Shown here in pieces: positions 19,265-27,849 of a stretch of DNA of 64,000 nucleotides. Both the position numbers and the translations under genes were made by a program. Source of the stretch: Chloroflexaceae bacterium (lineage in GTDB: Bacteria; Chloroflexota; Chloroflexia; Chloroflexales; Chloroflexaceae); contig JANWYD010000010.1 in assembly GCA_025057155.1 (NCBI GenBank), forward strand, positions 166,061 to 230,060. The letters run 5' to 3'. The notes under the pieces were generated by a model. The model worked only from the letters and a program-made list of their open reading frames with translations, made no database searches and had not been told where the DNA came from. How positions within the stretch are numbered: position 1 is the first letter of the stretch; each line of letters starts with the position of its first letter.

Positions 19265-20206
19265 TCAGCACTGCTCGGGAAGCGGCGCTTGCCAGATATG
19301 GCGGCTGAGCGCCATCAGCAGCAATCCCCCGTCGCGTGCGAAGGCGTGTCCTGTGGGATGGCGCGCTGCGGTTGCCATCAGCATCAGACCGCCAATGGTA
19401 GCCTTGCCGAGAAAGATAAACTGCAGTCCCAGACCTAGCAGTACAGCAGCCGGGCGACCGTAGTGTTTGCGAAAGAAGCGCAGCTTGCTCCGATACAGTT
19501 CAAACTTCATCCGTGTCGCTGCCTGTTTGCTGCTCTGCCCGCCGAAGTGGATCACTTCCGACCCCGGCAGGTAGCACACCTTCCAGCCGGCCTGACGCGT
19601 GCGATAGCACCAGTCAACTTCCTCGGTGTACATAAAGTAGCGTTCGTCCATCAGCCCGACCTGGGGCAGGATGCTGCGCCGGATCATCAGCACTGCGCCA
19701 TCAATCCAATCGGTGCTGTAGGCCAGTGTTCCGTCCGTTGTCGGATAGCGCCAGCGCAGGCGTAGTTTCTTGCCGAGCAGTTCGGTGAACAAGCTGGGAA
19801 ACAATGCCCACGACGGTTGCAGAGAGCCGTCGGAATTGAGGAGGCGCGAACCGACGATTCCCACGTCCGGGTGAGCATCGAGAAAGTGCACCAGCGCTGC
19901 CAGTGAGCCGGGGCGCGCGATCGTGTCGCTGTTTAACAACAGCACGTGCCGGCTGTCGCTGGCCCGGATGGCCTGGTTGTTCGCAACCGCGAAGCCCAGA
20001 TTCTCCTTATTAGCGATGATACGCACCTCGGGGTATTGCTCTCGCACTGCCTCGACGCTTCCATCGCGGGAGGCGTTGTCCACTACCCACGTTTCGGCGG
20101 CAATCCCGGCGGTCGCCGCCGGCAGTGAGGCCAGGCAGTCCAGCAAGAGCTGGCGCGTGTTCCAGTTGACAATGATGATGGCCAGATCAGGCGTGTGGCG
20201 CGACAT
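19265..20206 (-). CDS. GT2 glycosyltransferase, rhamnosyltransferase-like
   Basis: The 313-residue protein has a single GT-A domain: LAIIIVNWNT, VVDNASRDGS, NKENLGFAVANNQAI, then LLLNSD as metal-binding motif and FMYTEEVDWCYR as the acceptor-side acidic motif. This is the WbbL/RfbF group of GT2 enzymes. One or two hydrophobic helices near the C-terminus suggest membrane association. I chose ATG 20206, preceded by AGAGGAG, over a longer frame to 20311; it overlaps the preceding GT4 gene by 20 nt. Sugar specificity cannot be inferred. Confidence 0.87.
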   Translation of the reverse strand: MSRHTPDLAIIIVNWNTRQLLLDCLASLPAATAGIAAETWVVDNASRDGSVEAVREQYPEVRIIANKENLGFAVANNQAIRASDSRHVLLLNSDTIARPGSLAALVHFLDAHPDVGIVGSRLLNSDGSLQPSWALFPSLFTELLGKKLRLRWRYPTTDGTLAYSTDWIDGAVLMIRRSILPQVGLMDERYFMYTEEVDWCYRTRQAGWKVCYLPGSEVIHFGGQSSKQAATRMKFELYRSKLRFFRKHYGRPAAVLLGLGLQFIFLGKATIGGLMLMATAARHPTGHAFARDGGLLLMALSRHIWQAPLPEQC

Positions 20207-21407
20207 AGGCCAGGCTCCTCTGGGCAACGATGGCTTCGATGAGGTCAACGAAGCGGGTTCCAATAGTTCGCCAGTCGTACCGTTCAGCCGCTGCGCGACG
20301 ACCATTTGCACTTAATCGCGCGCGCTCCACGGGATGGGTGAGCAAACGCACGGTAGTTTCAGCAAAGGCCGCGGGGGTGTCGGCGATCATGAGATCCTGT
20401 CCAGGCACGAGGTCAAGCCCCTCGGCGCCTTTTGTGGTGCTGACTACCGGTGTGCCCAGGGCCAGGGCTTCAAGGATTTTCAAGCGTGTGCCCCCACCCT
20501 CGCGCAGAGGCACGACTTCGACTGCGCTGCGGGCGATCAGGGCGCGCACATCTTCAACATAACCGGTGAAAACGACCCCCTTCGACACTGGTAAAGCCGT
20601 TCGCTGTTCGACCGTGTTGTGTCCAGTAACCCGGAAGGTTGCCGCAGGGCGCTGGCGCTGGATCTGCGGAAAGATCTCCGTCAAAAAGAAGCGCACGGCA
20701 TCGAAGTTGGCGGCATAGGTCAATGCACCGGGGTAGATCAGCGTGTCGGGCTCTGGATCGTACCGGTAGCCCTGACAGCCAATCAGATCAGCACCGTTGG
20801 GAACAATGCTGATTTCGACCGGCGTGTTGCCTGTTAGCCGGCGGGCCAGTGCCGCTTCGCGCTCGGACACCACGGTTACCGCGCTGAAGCCGCGCAGCAG
20901 ATGGCGTACATAGCGCTGGTGTTGCAGCGCAGTGAGCAGGTAGCGCAGGCGTCGGTGCGGGCTGCGCTGCTTGCGGTAATGCTCGAGCAGATAGGCCAGT
21001 TCCAGCTCTTCCAGGATACGGGGCGCCCTCGCGACTCTGAGCGCGTATGGGGCCATATCGATTTGAAACGCGATGACGACATCGGGCTGCCACTGTCGTG
21101 TCGCGGTCTCGACGGCCCTGGCCAGTTCTGCGCTCCACGTGGCGCGTACCGAGGCCGGCTCTGGCACCACCAGACTGGTCAGATGGTCCGTCAGCCGTAG
21201 CGGGCGCCCTGGGCGTTCGACAGCGGTAATCGAAGCGCACATCTGTTGCAAGGCTTCGCGTCGAGCCAGTGTAGCCGGACCCTGCGTACAGGCAATCAGA
21301 TGCACTTCGTGGCGCTTGGCCAGGTGACGCACCAGTTGCATGATCCGCATGCGTGAGCCATTATCAGCAGGCTCAGGCCACCAGGTTGAGAGAGCGAGGA
21401 TGCGCAT
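20187..21407 (-). CDS. GT4-family glycosyltransferase
   Basis: The 406-residue protein has the two-Rossmann GT-B layout. The N-terminal half starts MRILALSTWWPEPADNGSRM, and the C-terminal half has GYVEDVRAL, VVPLREGGGTRLKILEA and the GTPVVSTTKGAEGL segment that contacts the nucleotide sugar. The EGGGTRLKILEALA motif is typical of Chloroflexota and cyanobacterial GT4 enzymes of surface-polysaccharide loci. Start and the stop of the upstream GT4 overlap by one base (TGATG), with AAGGAA upstream. Cytosolic, nucleotide-sugar dependent; specificity unknown. Confidence 0.87.
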   Translation of the reverse strand: MRILALSTWWPEPADNGSRMRIMQLVRHLAKRHEVHLIACTQGPATLARREALQQMCASITAVERPGRPLRLTDHLTSLVVPEPASVRATWSAELARAVETATRQWQPDVVIAFQIDMAPYALRVARAPRILEELELAYLLEHYRKQRSPHRRLRYLLTALQHQRYVRHLLRGFSAVTVVSEREAALARRLTGNTPVEISIVPNGADLIGCQGYRYDPEPDTLIYPGALTYAANFDAVRFFLTEIFPQIQRQRPAATFRVTGHNTVEQRTALPVSKGVVFTGYVEDVRALIARSAVEVVPLREGGGTRLKILEALALGTPVVSTTKGAEGLDLVPGQDLMIADTPAAFAETTVRLLTHPVERARLSANGRRAAAERYDWRTIGTRFVDLIEAIVAQRSLAYVAPHA

Positions 21408-22621
21408 CAGGGTGTTTCCTTGTGGCTGTGATGAGAATCAGGTGTGGCAGGACGGGTCGGCGTAACCCCTGCCGCTATCCGGGCATGGACATTCTGCATC
21501 GTCTGGAAGCGGGCGTAACTTGCCAGCGTGCGTTCAGCCGTGGAGTGCCACGAAAACTGTCCGGCTCGGGCGTAGCCGAGGGTGCGCAGCCGTTCGGCTT
21601 CCTCCGGGTCGCTTAGCACCCGAGTAATCAATGCTGCCAGGGTGCAGTCGTCCTCGGCATCGCAGATCAGCGCAGCGCCCCCGGCGACTTCGGGGATCGA
21701 TCCGCGATCCGAGGCAATCACCGGCGCGCCACAGGTCATCGCCTCCAGGATAGGGATGCCAAAGCCTTCGATCCACGAAGGAAAGACAAACGCCTCCGCC
21801 ATACTGAAGAGGGTGATCAGGTCCTCACGGGGCGGCCGCAGGAGCAAGCGGGCATATCCGGCTGCCACGGCTTCCTGAACGATGGGGAGCGGCTGATGTC
21901 GTGCGAAGAAGACGATCACGTACTTCGAACGTATCTTGTCCGGCAGGCGCCGCCAGGCGCGCACGATCACCGCAGGGTTCTTCAGACCATCGGCGAGCAC
22001 GAAGGGCAGCCGCAGGTCGTAGCGCTCTCGCACCGCCGCCTGGATCTCGGGATCGCGCACCAGGCGCAGGTCGGGGGTAGGCGCGAGGTAAATCGCTGTG
22101 ATCCGCTCCGGATCGATCCGGCAGTAGCGCAGAATGTCCCGGCGCGCGTGCTCGGAGATAGTGAGAATGCCGTGGGATCGTCGCACCGCCGCGCGGCTCA
22201 TCAGGTGCAGGTAGGTCATCATCCCAATGGTCCGCGCATCTTTGCGATGGCCAGCGATAATCTCCCTGAGAGGCATGACATTAATTGCGTCGTGTAGCGT
22301 AATTACCGTTGTCGTCCCCTGAGGCCCGAAACCATAGTTGGCCGGGAAGTGGGCCACGTCGAGCCGGTCACTGGCCATGGCTCGCCGGAGGAGGAGCAGA
22401 TCGTTGACCACACTCGAGGGCGCCCCGCGGTACGGAAGGTAGCGCACGGTCGCGTGTGCGGGCAGATCGCGCAGTTCAAAGGGCGCCTTCGTGTCGGCAT
22501 ACAGGATAAACTCGTGCTCCGGACCTGCCGCAAGCAAGGCCGGAACCAGGTGCTTGACATACGTATGCACACCGCCCACCAGGCCGTGGGAGAGGTAGCG
22601 AACGTCAATTCCAATGCGCAT
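21407..22621 (-). CDS. GT4-family glycosyltransferase (mannosyltransferase-like)
   Basis: This 404-residue GT-B enzyme begins MRIGIDVRYLSHGLVGGVHT, a start common to WbaZ/MtfB-like mannosyltransferases. It has TLHDAIN, RRSHGILTISEHARRD and, in the C-terminal half, AEAFVFPSWIEGFGIP followed by EAMTCGAPVIASDRGSIPEV, containing the nucleotide-binding glutamate region. Three starts are possible (GTG 22630, ATG 22624, ATG 22621); AAAGGTG spacing favours 22621. Its stop shares one base with the start of the next GT4. It likely adds one sugar of the repeat unit on the cytoplasmic face. Confidence 0.87.
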   Translation of the reverse strand: MRIGIDVRYLSHGLVGGVHTYVKHLVPALLAAGPEHEFILYADTKAPFELRDLPAHATVRYLPYRGAPSSVVNDLLLLRRAMASDRLDVAHFPANYGFGPQGTTTVITLHDAINVMPLREIIAGHRKDARTIGMMTYLHLMSRAAVRRSHGILTISEHARRDILRYCRIDPERITAIYLAPTPDLRLVRDPEIQAAVRERYDLRLPFVLADGLKNPAVIVRAWRRLPDKIRSKYVIVFFARHQPLPIVQEAVAAGYARLLLRPPREDLITLFSMAEAFVFPSWIEGFGIPILEAMTCGAPVIASDRGSIPEVAGGAALICDAEDDCTLAALITRVLSDPEEAERLRTLGYARAGQFSWHSTAERTLASYARFQTMQNVHARIAAGVTPTRPATPDSHHSHKETP

Positions 22622-22723
22622 CATTAGCACCTTTATCGGTATAGGGCTGTGGGGTGGTCAGGTTGGTGTACCGCAAGGCTTCGGCCTATCGGGAGGCGGG
22701 GTTGGCGGCTTCTGACGAAATCA

Positions 22724-22771
22724 CCTCCACGCCTCCACGCCTCTACGCCTCTACACCTCCACACCTCCACA
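22724..22771 (-). repeat. six tandem octamers abutting a stop codon
   Basis: Six 8-bp units (plus strand CCTCCACG with C/T and G/A variants) end exactly at the TAG of the GT2 gene. On the transcribed strand each reads (T/C)GTGGAGG or TGTAGAGG-like, repeating a Shine-Dalgarno-like core. The array lies about 100 nt upstream of the next gene's start. Confidence 0.8.
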
Positions 22772-23683
22772 CTAAATCGCTGTCTCCAGTCGCCCGAACC
22801 GCCCGCGCCAGAAGTCAATCCATGCCAGGCGCATCCCTACTCGCCCCCGGCGGGAGCGCCACTTCGGGCGCAGGCACAGGCTCAGGTAGGTGCGCAGATC
22901 CTGCAGCACCAGGGCGTTGAACCAGGTCCGCGGTCGGGCGCCTGTGGCCCGCAGGAACAGTAGCCGGTTGCGCGTCATGTAGTAAGCCAGGTACTCTTTA
23001 TCAAACCGGGCATTCAGGGGAATCTTGTGCCACAGCTTTGCCCGCGGCGCGAAGAGGATGCGAAAGCCCGCCCGGCTGGCGCGCACGCACCACTCGGTCT
23101 CCTCGAAGTACATGAAGAAGCGTTCATCGAGCAGGCCGGCGCGCTCCAGGGCGGCGCGCCGCAGCAGCATCGCACACCCGGTAACGAAGTCTACCTCGCG
23201 GGTTGCCGTAAATTGTCCCCGATCCTCAACCTCGCCGTCCATGCGGCTGATGCCCCGTTCCCAGTCGATCCAGCCGCCCGCCGACCAGACGCGCATCGGC
23301 GCGGCGTGGTAGTAGATGATCGGCCCGACCGCGCCGATGCGCGGGTCGGACTCGGCGGCGTTCACCAGTTCCGTGAGCATATCCGGCGCCGCTTCGGTGT
23401 CGTTGTTGAGCAACAGAGCATAGTCGCAACCCTGCGCCAGCGCATAGCGCAGCCCGACGTTGTTTCCCGCTGCGAAGCCGAGGTTCGCACCATTCTCAAT
23501 CACCACCACCCGGGGACAGGCTTCCCGCACCGCCGCGGGGGTGCCGTCTTGCGAGGCATTGTCTACCACCACAACGCGATACCGCTCGCGGGGGTACTCG
23601 AGACCTTCGAGCGACGCCAGGCAGGCCAGGGTGTCGGCAAGGCCGTTGTAGGTCAGCACAATGATGGCGACGCTTGGCGACAT
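22772..23683 (-). CDS. GT2 glycosyltransferase, rhamnosyltransferase-like
   Basis: The 303-residue GT-A protein has VAIIVLTYNG, VVDNASQDGT, NGANLGFAAGNNVGL, LLLNNDTE and the acceptor motif FMYFEETEWCVR. It is a paralogue of the GT2 enzyme at 19265-20206 but without that one's C-terminal hydrophobic helices. The ATG at 23683 overlaps the TGA of the upstream GT4 gene by one base and has GGAGGT 6 nt upstream. It is followed directly by an octamer repeat array. Confidence 0.87.
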   Translation of the reverse strand: MSPSVAIIVLTYNGLADTLACLASLEGLEYPRERYRVVVVDNASQDGTPAAVREACPRVVVIENGANLGFAAGNNVGLRYALAQGCDYALLLNNDTEAAPDMLTELVNAAESDPRIGAVGPIIYYHAAPMRVWSAGGWIDWERGISRMDGEVEDRGQFTATREVDFVTGCAMLLRRAALERAGLLDERFFMYFEETEWCVRASRAGFRILFAPRAKLWHKIPLNARFDKEYLAYYMTRNRLLFLRATGARPRTWFNALVLQDLRTYLSLCLRPKWRSRRGRVGMRLAWIDFWRGRFGRLETAI

Positions 23684-25017
23684 CAACCCACCTCCACCGG
23701 TCGCGTCACCCGGCGCTGCTCGATCACCAGGCGATAGGCCTGCATCAGTTCTGCCATCTCGTCGTCAATGCTAGGTGGCGGACGCACCCCGGCGCGCAGC
23801 CGTTCCAGCAATCCTGGATCGTCGCGCAGGCGCTGGATCTGCCGCGCCAGGTCGTCGGCGTCGCCGGGCTGGAAGTGCAGCCCGTCTACCCCGTCGCGCA
23901 CCAGTTCGGCCATACCGCCAAGGCGAGAGGTGATCACCGGTCGGCCCGCAGCGTGGGCCTCCATAATCGCCAGCGGACTATTCTCGTACCAGATCGATGG
24001 AACAACAGTCAGATCCAGATCGCCAAGCACCGCAGGCAACTGCGTGCGATTGTATGGACCTGCCAGCGTAATGCGAGGATCGGCGTCTATCAGTGTCCGC
24101 AACTGGCGCGTATAGTCCGGGTTCCGCTCAAGGTCGCCGAAGACCCGCAACTGGATGGGACGTCCATCAGATGGTAGTTGGCGCACTGCTTGCACAAGCA
24201 CGTGAACTCCCTTATGCGGTGCAATCTGGCCGAGATAGCCGAGGCGTAGCGTGTCGCTCAGTGACGGTGGCGGCACGGCAGCCAGCAGGTCCGTATCGAG
24301 GCCACAGCGTAGCATTCGCAGTTTGCTATAAGGCAGATGGTTGGCAAACATTCCTGCCAGGAACCGCGAGGGGGCAATCACCAGATCGACCCGCGCCAGG
24401 GTCTCGCGCAGGTACGTGCGCCGCGCGGCCTGCGCCTCACGTCCTGCGCTGCCGGCCAGGGTGATCCAGAGCCAGCCTGCGGCTCCCTGGCTAATCTGCT
24501 CGGGCAGGCGATAGCGGCGCCGGTCGAGGTTGAGACACCAGGCGCAGCCGGCCGGATCGGCGGGGATCTCGGCGCAGACGTGGCCGTCGCCGCGCAGCAG
24601 GGTAAAGCGCGGGCAGAGGAACCAGTAATCGTGCAGGGTCACCACGCTCGGCACACCGAGATGGCGGGCCTCCTCCAGTGTGCCCACGCCGATCAGGTAG
24701 CCGCTATGCAGGTGCAACAGGTCTGGGCGGTTGGTCTGCATATGCCCGGCGATCCACTTGGCAACCATGGGGTTGGCGTAGGTCCAGTTCGCCGGGGCGC
24801 CCCGCAGACCCAGGTGCAGCCGCCAGACCGGCACGCCCTCGTAGCTGTCACGCTCGGCCTCGACCCCGGCAGGCCGGTCCGCGTTGAGCGTCTCAACGCA
24901 GACCACCTCAGCCTCATGCCCGTGAGCCAGCAGCCAGCGTGCCAGGCGGAAAGTGTACAGTTCGGCGCCGGCGCTGTAGCGCGGCGGGAAATGATGGATG
25001 GCAAGCAGCACCTTCAA
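23683..25017 (-). CDS. GT4 glycosyltransferase with four-cysteine insert
   Basis: The 444-residue GT-B enzyme begins MKVLLAIHHFPPRYSAGAEL and shows LHDYWFLCPRFTLL, then a cysteine-containing insert (C-x9-C-x2-C around GHVCAEIPADPAGCAWC). The C-terminal half has GYLGQIAPHKGVHVLVQAV, VVPSIWYENSPL and MEAHAAGRPVITSRLGGMAE. The start codon is TTG at 25017, with AAGGAG 6 nt upstream; no ATG lies nearby. It is a paralogue of the next upstream GT4 (25332-26678). A structural metal at the cysteines is a guess from their spacing. Confidence 0.86.
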   Translation of the reverse strand: MKVLLAIHHFPPRYSAGAELYTFRLARWLLAHGHEAEVVCVETLNADRPAGVEAERDSYEGVPVWRLHLGLRGAPANWTYANPMVAKWIAGHMQTNRPDLLHLHSGYLIGVGTLEEARHLGVPSVVTLHDYWFLCPRFTLLRGDGHVCAEIPADPAGCAWCLNLDRRRYRLPEQISQGAAGWLWITLAGSAGREAQAARRTYLRETLARVDLVIAPSRFLAGMFANHLPYSKLRMLRCGLDTDLLAAVPPPSLSDTLRLGYLGQIAPHKGVHVLVQAVRQLPSDGRPIQLRVFGDLERNPDYTRQLRTLIDADPRITLAGPYNRTQLPAVLGDLDLTVVPSIWYENSPLAIMEAHAAGRPVITSRLGGMAELVRDGVDGLHFQPGDADDLARQIQRLRDDPGLLERLRAGVRPPPSIDDEMAELMQAYRLVIEQRRVTRPVEVG

Positions 25018-25331
25018 GAGGATCTCCTTGTCGCCATTAGCCGGAGTGGGAGGTCGCCTGGCATCGTCTACGGGAAAATCGCAGCCTTCATTGTTATTGT
25101 TATTGTTATGGTTATAGAGCTACTGCTTTTTCTCTACTCAACTCATCTCATCGGCTGGCTCATAAGCTTATCGTCACTTGCTAAGCGGCGGTATAACTCG
25201 GCGCAGATGTAAAGCCTGGCGAAGAAGGTCCTGTCACCGAGGGCAACTCACAAAGCACTGAAATCTTAGAAAGCGGTAACGCCAGCGACTCAGTAGCGAA
25301 ATCACGGCTACCGGCCAATTAATCGAAACAG
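25018..25331. other. intergenic gap with TTATTG run
   Basis: The 314-nt gap between two GT4 genes is AT-rich for this locus and contains a short simple run of TTATTG units near 25090-25115. No gene, hairpin or promoter could be supported on either strand. It may contain the promoter of the 25017 gene. Confidence 0.4.
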
Positions 25332-26678
25332 TCAGGCAACGTTCGAATGGACCAGTTCCGTGTAGCGGGCTTCGTACTCTTCACGCATCTCGTCGACCGT
25401 CTTTACCGGATCAATTCCCAGTCGAAGCCGTGGAAGCAGCTCAGGTTCCACAATCAGACGTGTGATCCGTGCAGCGAGCTCTCGCCAGTTGCCGCGCGGA
25501 AATAGCAATCCATTTCGCTCGTGCTCTATCAATTCATTCATTCCCGGAAGATCGGTTGCCAGAACCGGCGTCTTCGTAGCTAGAGCCGAAGAAACGACTA
25601 GAGGAAAATCATACCATATTGAAGGAACCACCAGTACGTCAATCTCAGTAAGGACATCGCCCATGCGACTATTCTCGAATGTGCCAGCGAAGCGTATTCT
25701 TGGATCATTAGCCGCCAATTGGCGCAGCGTATTGCCATACGCTGGCTCCTTATCGAGGTTGCCATAGATCACCACCTGGACAGGCAGGTGATCCGGCAGG
25801 CTCTTCACGGCTTGCAGGAGGATGTCGGGGCCTTTCGATGGGATGATCTGACCAATGAAACCTATGCGCAACTGATGCGACGGCGTTTTGGTCTCATACC
25901 CTCTTGCCCAGGTCGTATCCAGACCGTAGGCCGAAACTTCGATCTTCTCGGGCGCTACACCATAGGTGATGAACAATTCGCGCACGAAGCTGGAAGCTGT
26001 GACGATCTGATCTACTTTTTCGAGTGACTGTAGCAGAAAATGGGTGCGGGCCTCCCAATCTCCGATCATGCCGCGTAAACCACGCTGAGATGTCAACCAG
26101 GCATTGCGACTCACCGTACGGATGAACGCAGCAGTTGCGGCTGCTGGTAATAGCTTGCCCGACCAGCGATAGATTTTGGTCTGTGAAGCCATGCAGCGGT
26201 TACATTTCCATGAGTCAGTTGGACCGTCGCATAGCGAGCCGTCCGGCTGCAAGAGCGTATTACGTGCGCAGAGGAACCAGAAGTCGGTCGCTGTGAGTAC
26301 AATCGGCAAACCGAGTCTGTATGCGGCGGAAATGACACTGGCAGACAGTGAATAGCACGACGTAATATGGACAACATCTGGCTTGAAGCGCTCAAAGAAC
26401 CTGGTGAGGTATCGCTCGACCTCGGGGTTATTATACAGATAGCCAAACACGTCGGGCGCTTTCATCCAGTTAAACCGCAGCCGTTGCACAGGCACGCCCT
26501 GGTATACATCATCTACCGGATGGATTATATGACTTTCCGCCGTTGTCCAGTCTTCAGCACAGATCACCTGTACAGCATGTCCGGCCATGTGAAGACTGGT
26601 GGCCAGATTTGTCGTCAGAACTTCTGTGCCGCCGAGATGACCGGGTGGGAAAAAGTGAGTAATAAGTACAATGCGCAT
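25332..26678 (-). CDS. GT4 glycosyltransferase with four-cysteine insert
   Basis: The 448-residue GT-B enzyme begins MRIVLITHFFPPGHLGGTEV. It has TDFWFLCARNTLL followed by GSLCDGPTDSWKCNRC, the same four-cysteine arrangement as its neighbour. The C-terminal domain has GFIGQIIPSKGPDILLQAV, VVPSIWYDFPLV and ATKTPVLATDLPGMNELIE, covering the nucleotide-sugar site. Codon use is less GC-rich than in the flanking genes, a trend that continues through 29022 and may mean a separately acquired block. AAGGA lies 9 nt upstream of ATG 26678. Confidence 0.87.
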   Translation of the reverse strand: MRIVLITHFFPPGHLGGTEVLTTNLATSLHMAGHAVQVICAEDWTTAESHIIHPVDDVYQGVPVQRLRFNWMKAPDVFGYLYNNPEVERYLTRFFERFKPDVVHITSCYSLSASVISAAYRLGLPIVLTATDFWFLCARNTLLQPDGSLCDGPTDSWKCNRCMASQTKIYRWSGKLLPAAATAAFIRTVSRNAWLTSQRGLRGMIGDWEARTHFLLQSLEKVDQIVTASSFVRELFITYGVAPEKIEVSAYGLDTTWARGYETKTPSHQLRIGFIGQIIPSKGPDILLQAVKSLPDHLPVQVVIYGNLDKEPAYGNTLRQLAANDPRIRFAGTFENSRMGDVLTEIDVLVVPSIWYDFPLVVSSALATKTPVLATDLPGMNELIEHERNGLLFPRGNWRELAARITRLIVEPELLPRLRLGIDPVKTVDEMREEYEARYTELVHSNVA

Positions 26679-26734
26679 ACAACGTATCCTTCGCAGTTGA
26701 TGTGTAACTCGCCATCTATAAAGTACAGCCGCTG

Positions 26735-27736
26735 CTATGCGGCAGTCTTCGATGCTATCCTGCGACCAAGGCCGCGCAGGCGCTTATAGAGACGGTACAG
26801 CCTGTTCGCGTTCCAGACGTAACTTCCGAAGAAGCGTTTCTGGGCGCCGAAGGTCTCTTTGTAAAATTCGACTCCCGACAAGCCGCCACTTGGCCCAAGG
26901 TCGAGATACTGCAACCCCTGGCGACACGCATCTCGCACCACTTCTGTCATCAGGAGCGGCGCTGGATGATGATCGAAGTAACGTTGAATGGTCGCTCCAT
27001 GCCAGTACAGCGCCTGGCGTTGGTGATAAAATACAAGTTTCCCAGAGATAACCTGACCATTCTTCTTTGCGATCCAGAGCCTGATTGCATCAGAACGATG
27101 ACGGAACAGGTGCTCAAACAAACTACGCGGGTAACGCACGAGTGTTGATGCTCCCCAGCGCTCCAGCGTATCCAGATAGGCTTGATAATACTGCTCGTAT
27201 TCCTCCCACGTTTCGGCTACGGAGACAACCACGCCAAGTTTGACGGCCTTGCGAGCATACCGACGTTTCTCGGCTGAGAAACGATCGTGGACGCTATGAA
27301 ATCCATCCTCCAGGTACAGGAAATGTGTATACTGTAGCGAGGGCGTAAACGCTGCATCTACGTGAAAATCCTTCTCCGAACCGAGGAACGGGTTGCCCAT
27401 TATTTGCACATAGGCGGTATGGCGACTCGTCAGGTGATGAGAAATGGCCTTCATCTCGAATGGCGTCAGGGGTCTTTCCGCTACCGGTCCGCCATAGGCG
27501 CCAGGATACATCGACTCGAACCATCCGAAGAAACCATTTCGCTCCATCGTGCCGATGATCGGCACTAGCGCCACCGTGTTGTCGTCCAGACAAAACGCTT
27601 TAGTGGCGATATGCATCTCAGGAAAAGTGGAGACAAGAATATCAGCCCACGTCGGCGTGTGGAAAAACGTGGCATATGGCGATCGAGCGACAACCTGGCT
27701 CCAGAGTTCACGTGATGGGTGATCGATGATCTTCAT
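26735..27736 (-). CDS. FemAB/GNAT-fold N-acyltransferase-like protein
   Basis: The 333-residue protein shows the double GNAT layout of FemAB-type proteins. It starts with WSQVVARSPYATFFHTPTWAD and ESMYPGAYGGPV; a central helix contains the RFSAEKRRYARKAVKLGV segment; the second domain has GKLVFYHQRQALYWHGAT and ends LDLGPSGGLSGVEFYKETFG. Relatives found in exopolysaccharide loci are called FemAB or PEP-CTERM-associated; they transfer an acyl or aminoacyl group, here probably to an amino sugar. That fits the adjacent 4-amino-sugar transaminase gene. ATG 27736 is preferred to 27766 because the fold begins there. Confidence 0.78.
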   Translation of the reverse strand: MKIIDHPSRELWSQVVARSPYATFFHTPTWADILVSTFPEMHIATKAFCLDDNTVALVPIIGTMERNGFFGWFESMYPGAYGGPVAERPLTPFEMKAISHHLTSRHTAYVQIMGNPFLGSEKDFHVDAAFTPSLQYTHFLYLEDGFHSVHDRFSAEKRRYARKAVKLGVVVSVAETWEEYEQYYQAYLDTLERWGASTLVRYPRSLFEHLFRHRSDAIRLWIAKKNGQVISGKLVFYHQRQALYWHGATIQRYFDHHPAPLLMTEVVRDACRQGLQYLDLGPSGGLSGVEFYKETFGAQKRFFGSYVWNANRLYRLYKRLRGLGRRIASKTAA

Positions 27737-27849
27737 AGAGGATAGCCTCGCTCTCGCTAAGTCCATAGGCCAAGTGAAAAGTTGTTAGCGGATCGCCTCC
27801 GAAACGCCTATGGGCCACCGCGACCGGACGCGTGCAATTCTGACAATCC

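Noticed and set aside
25018..25331. mobile element remnant in the AT-rich gap
   Set aside because: No terminal repeats or transposase fragment.
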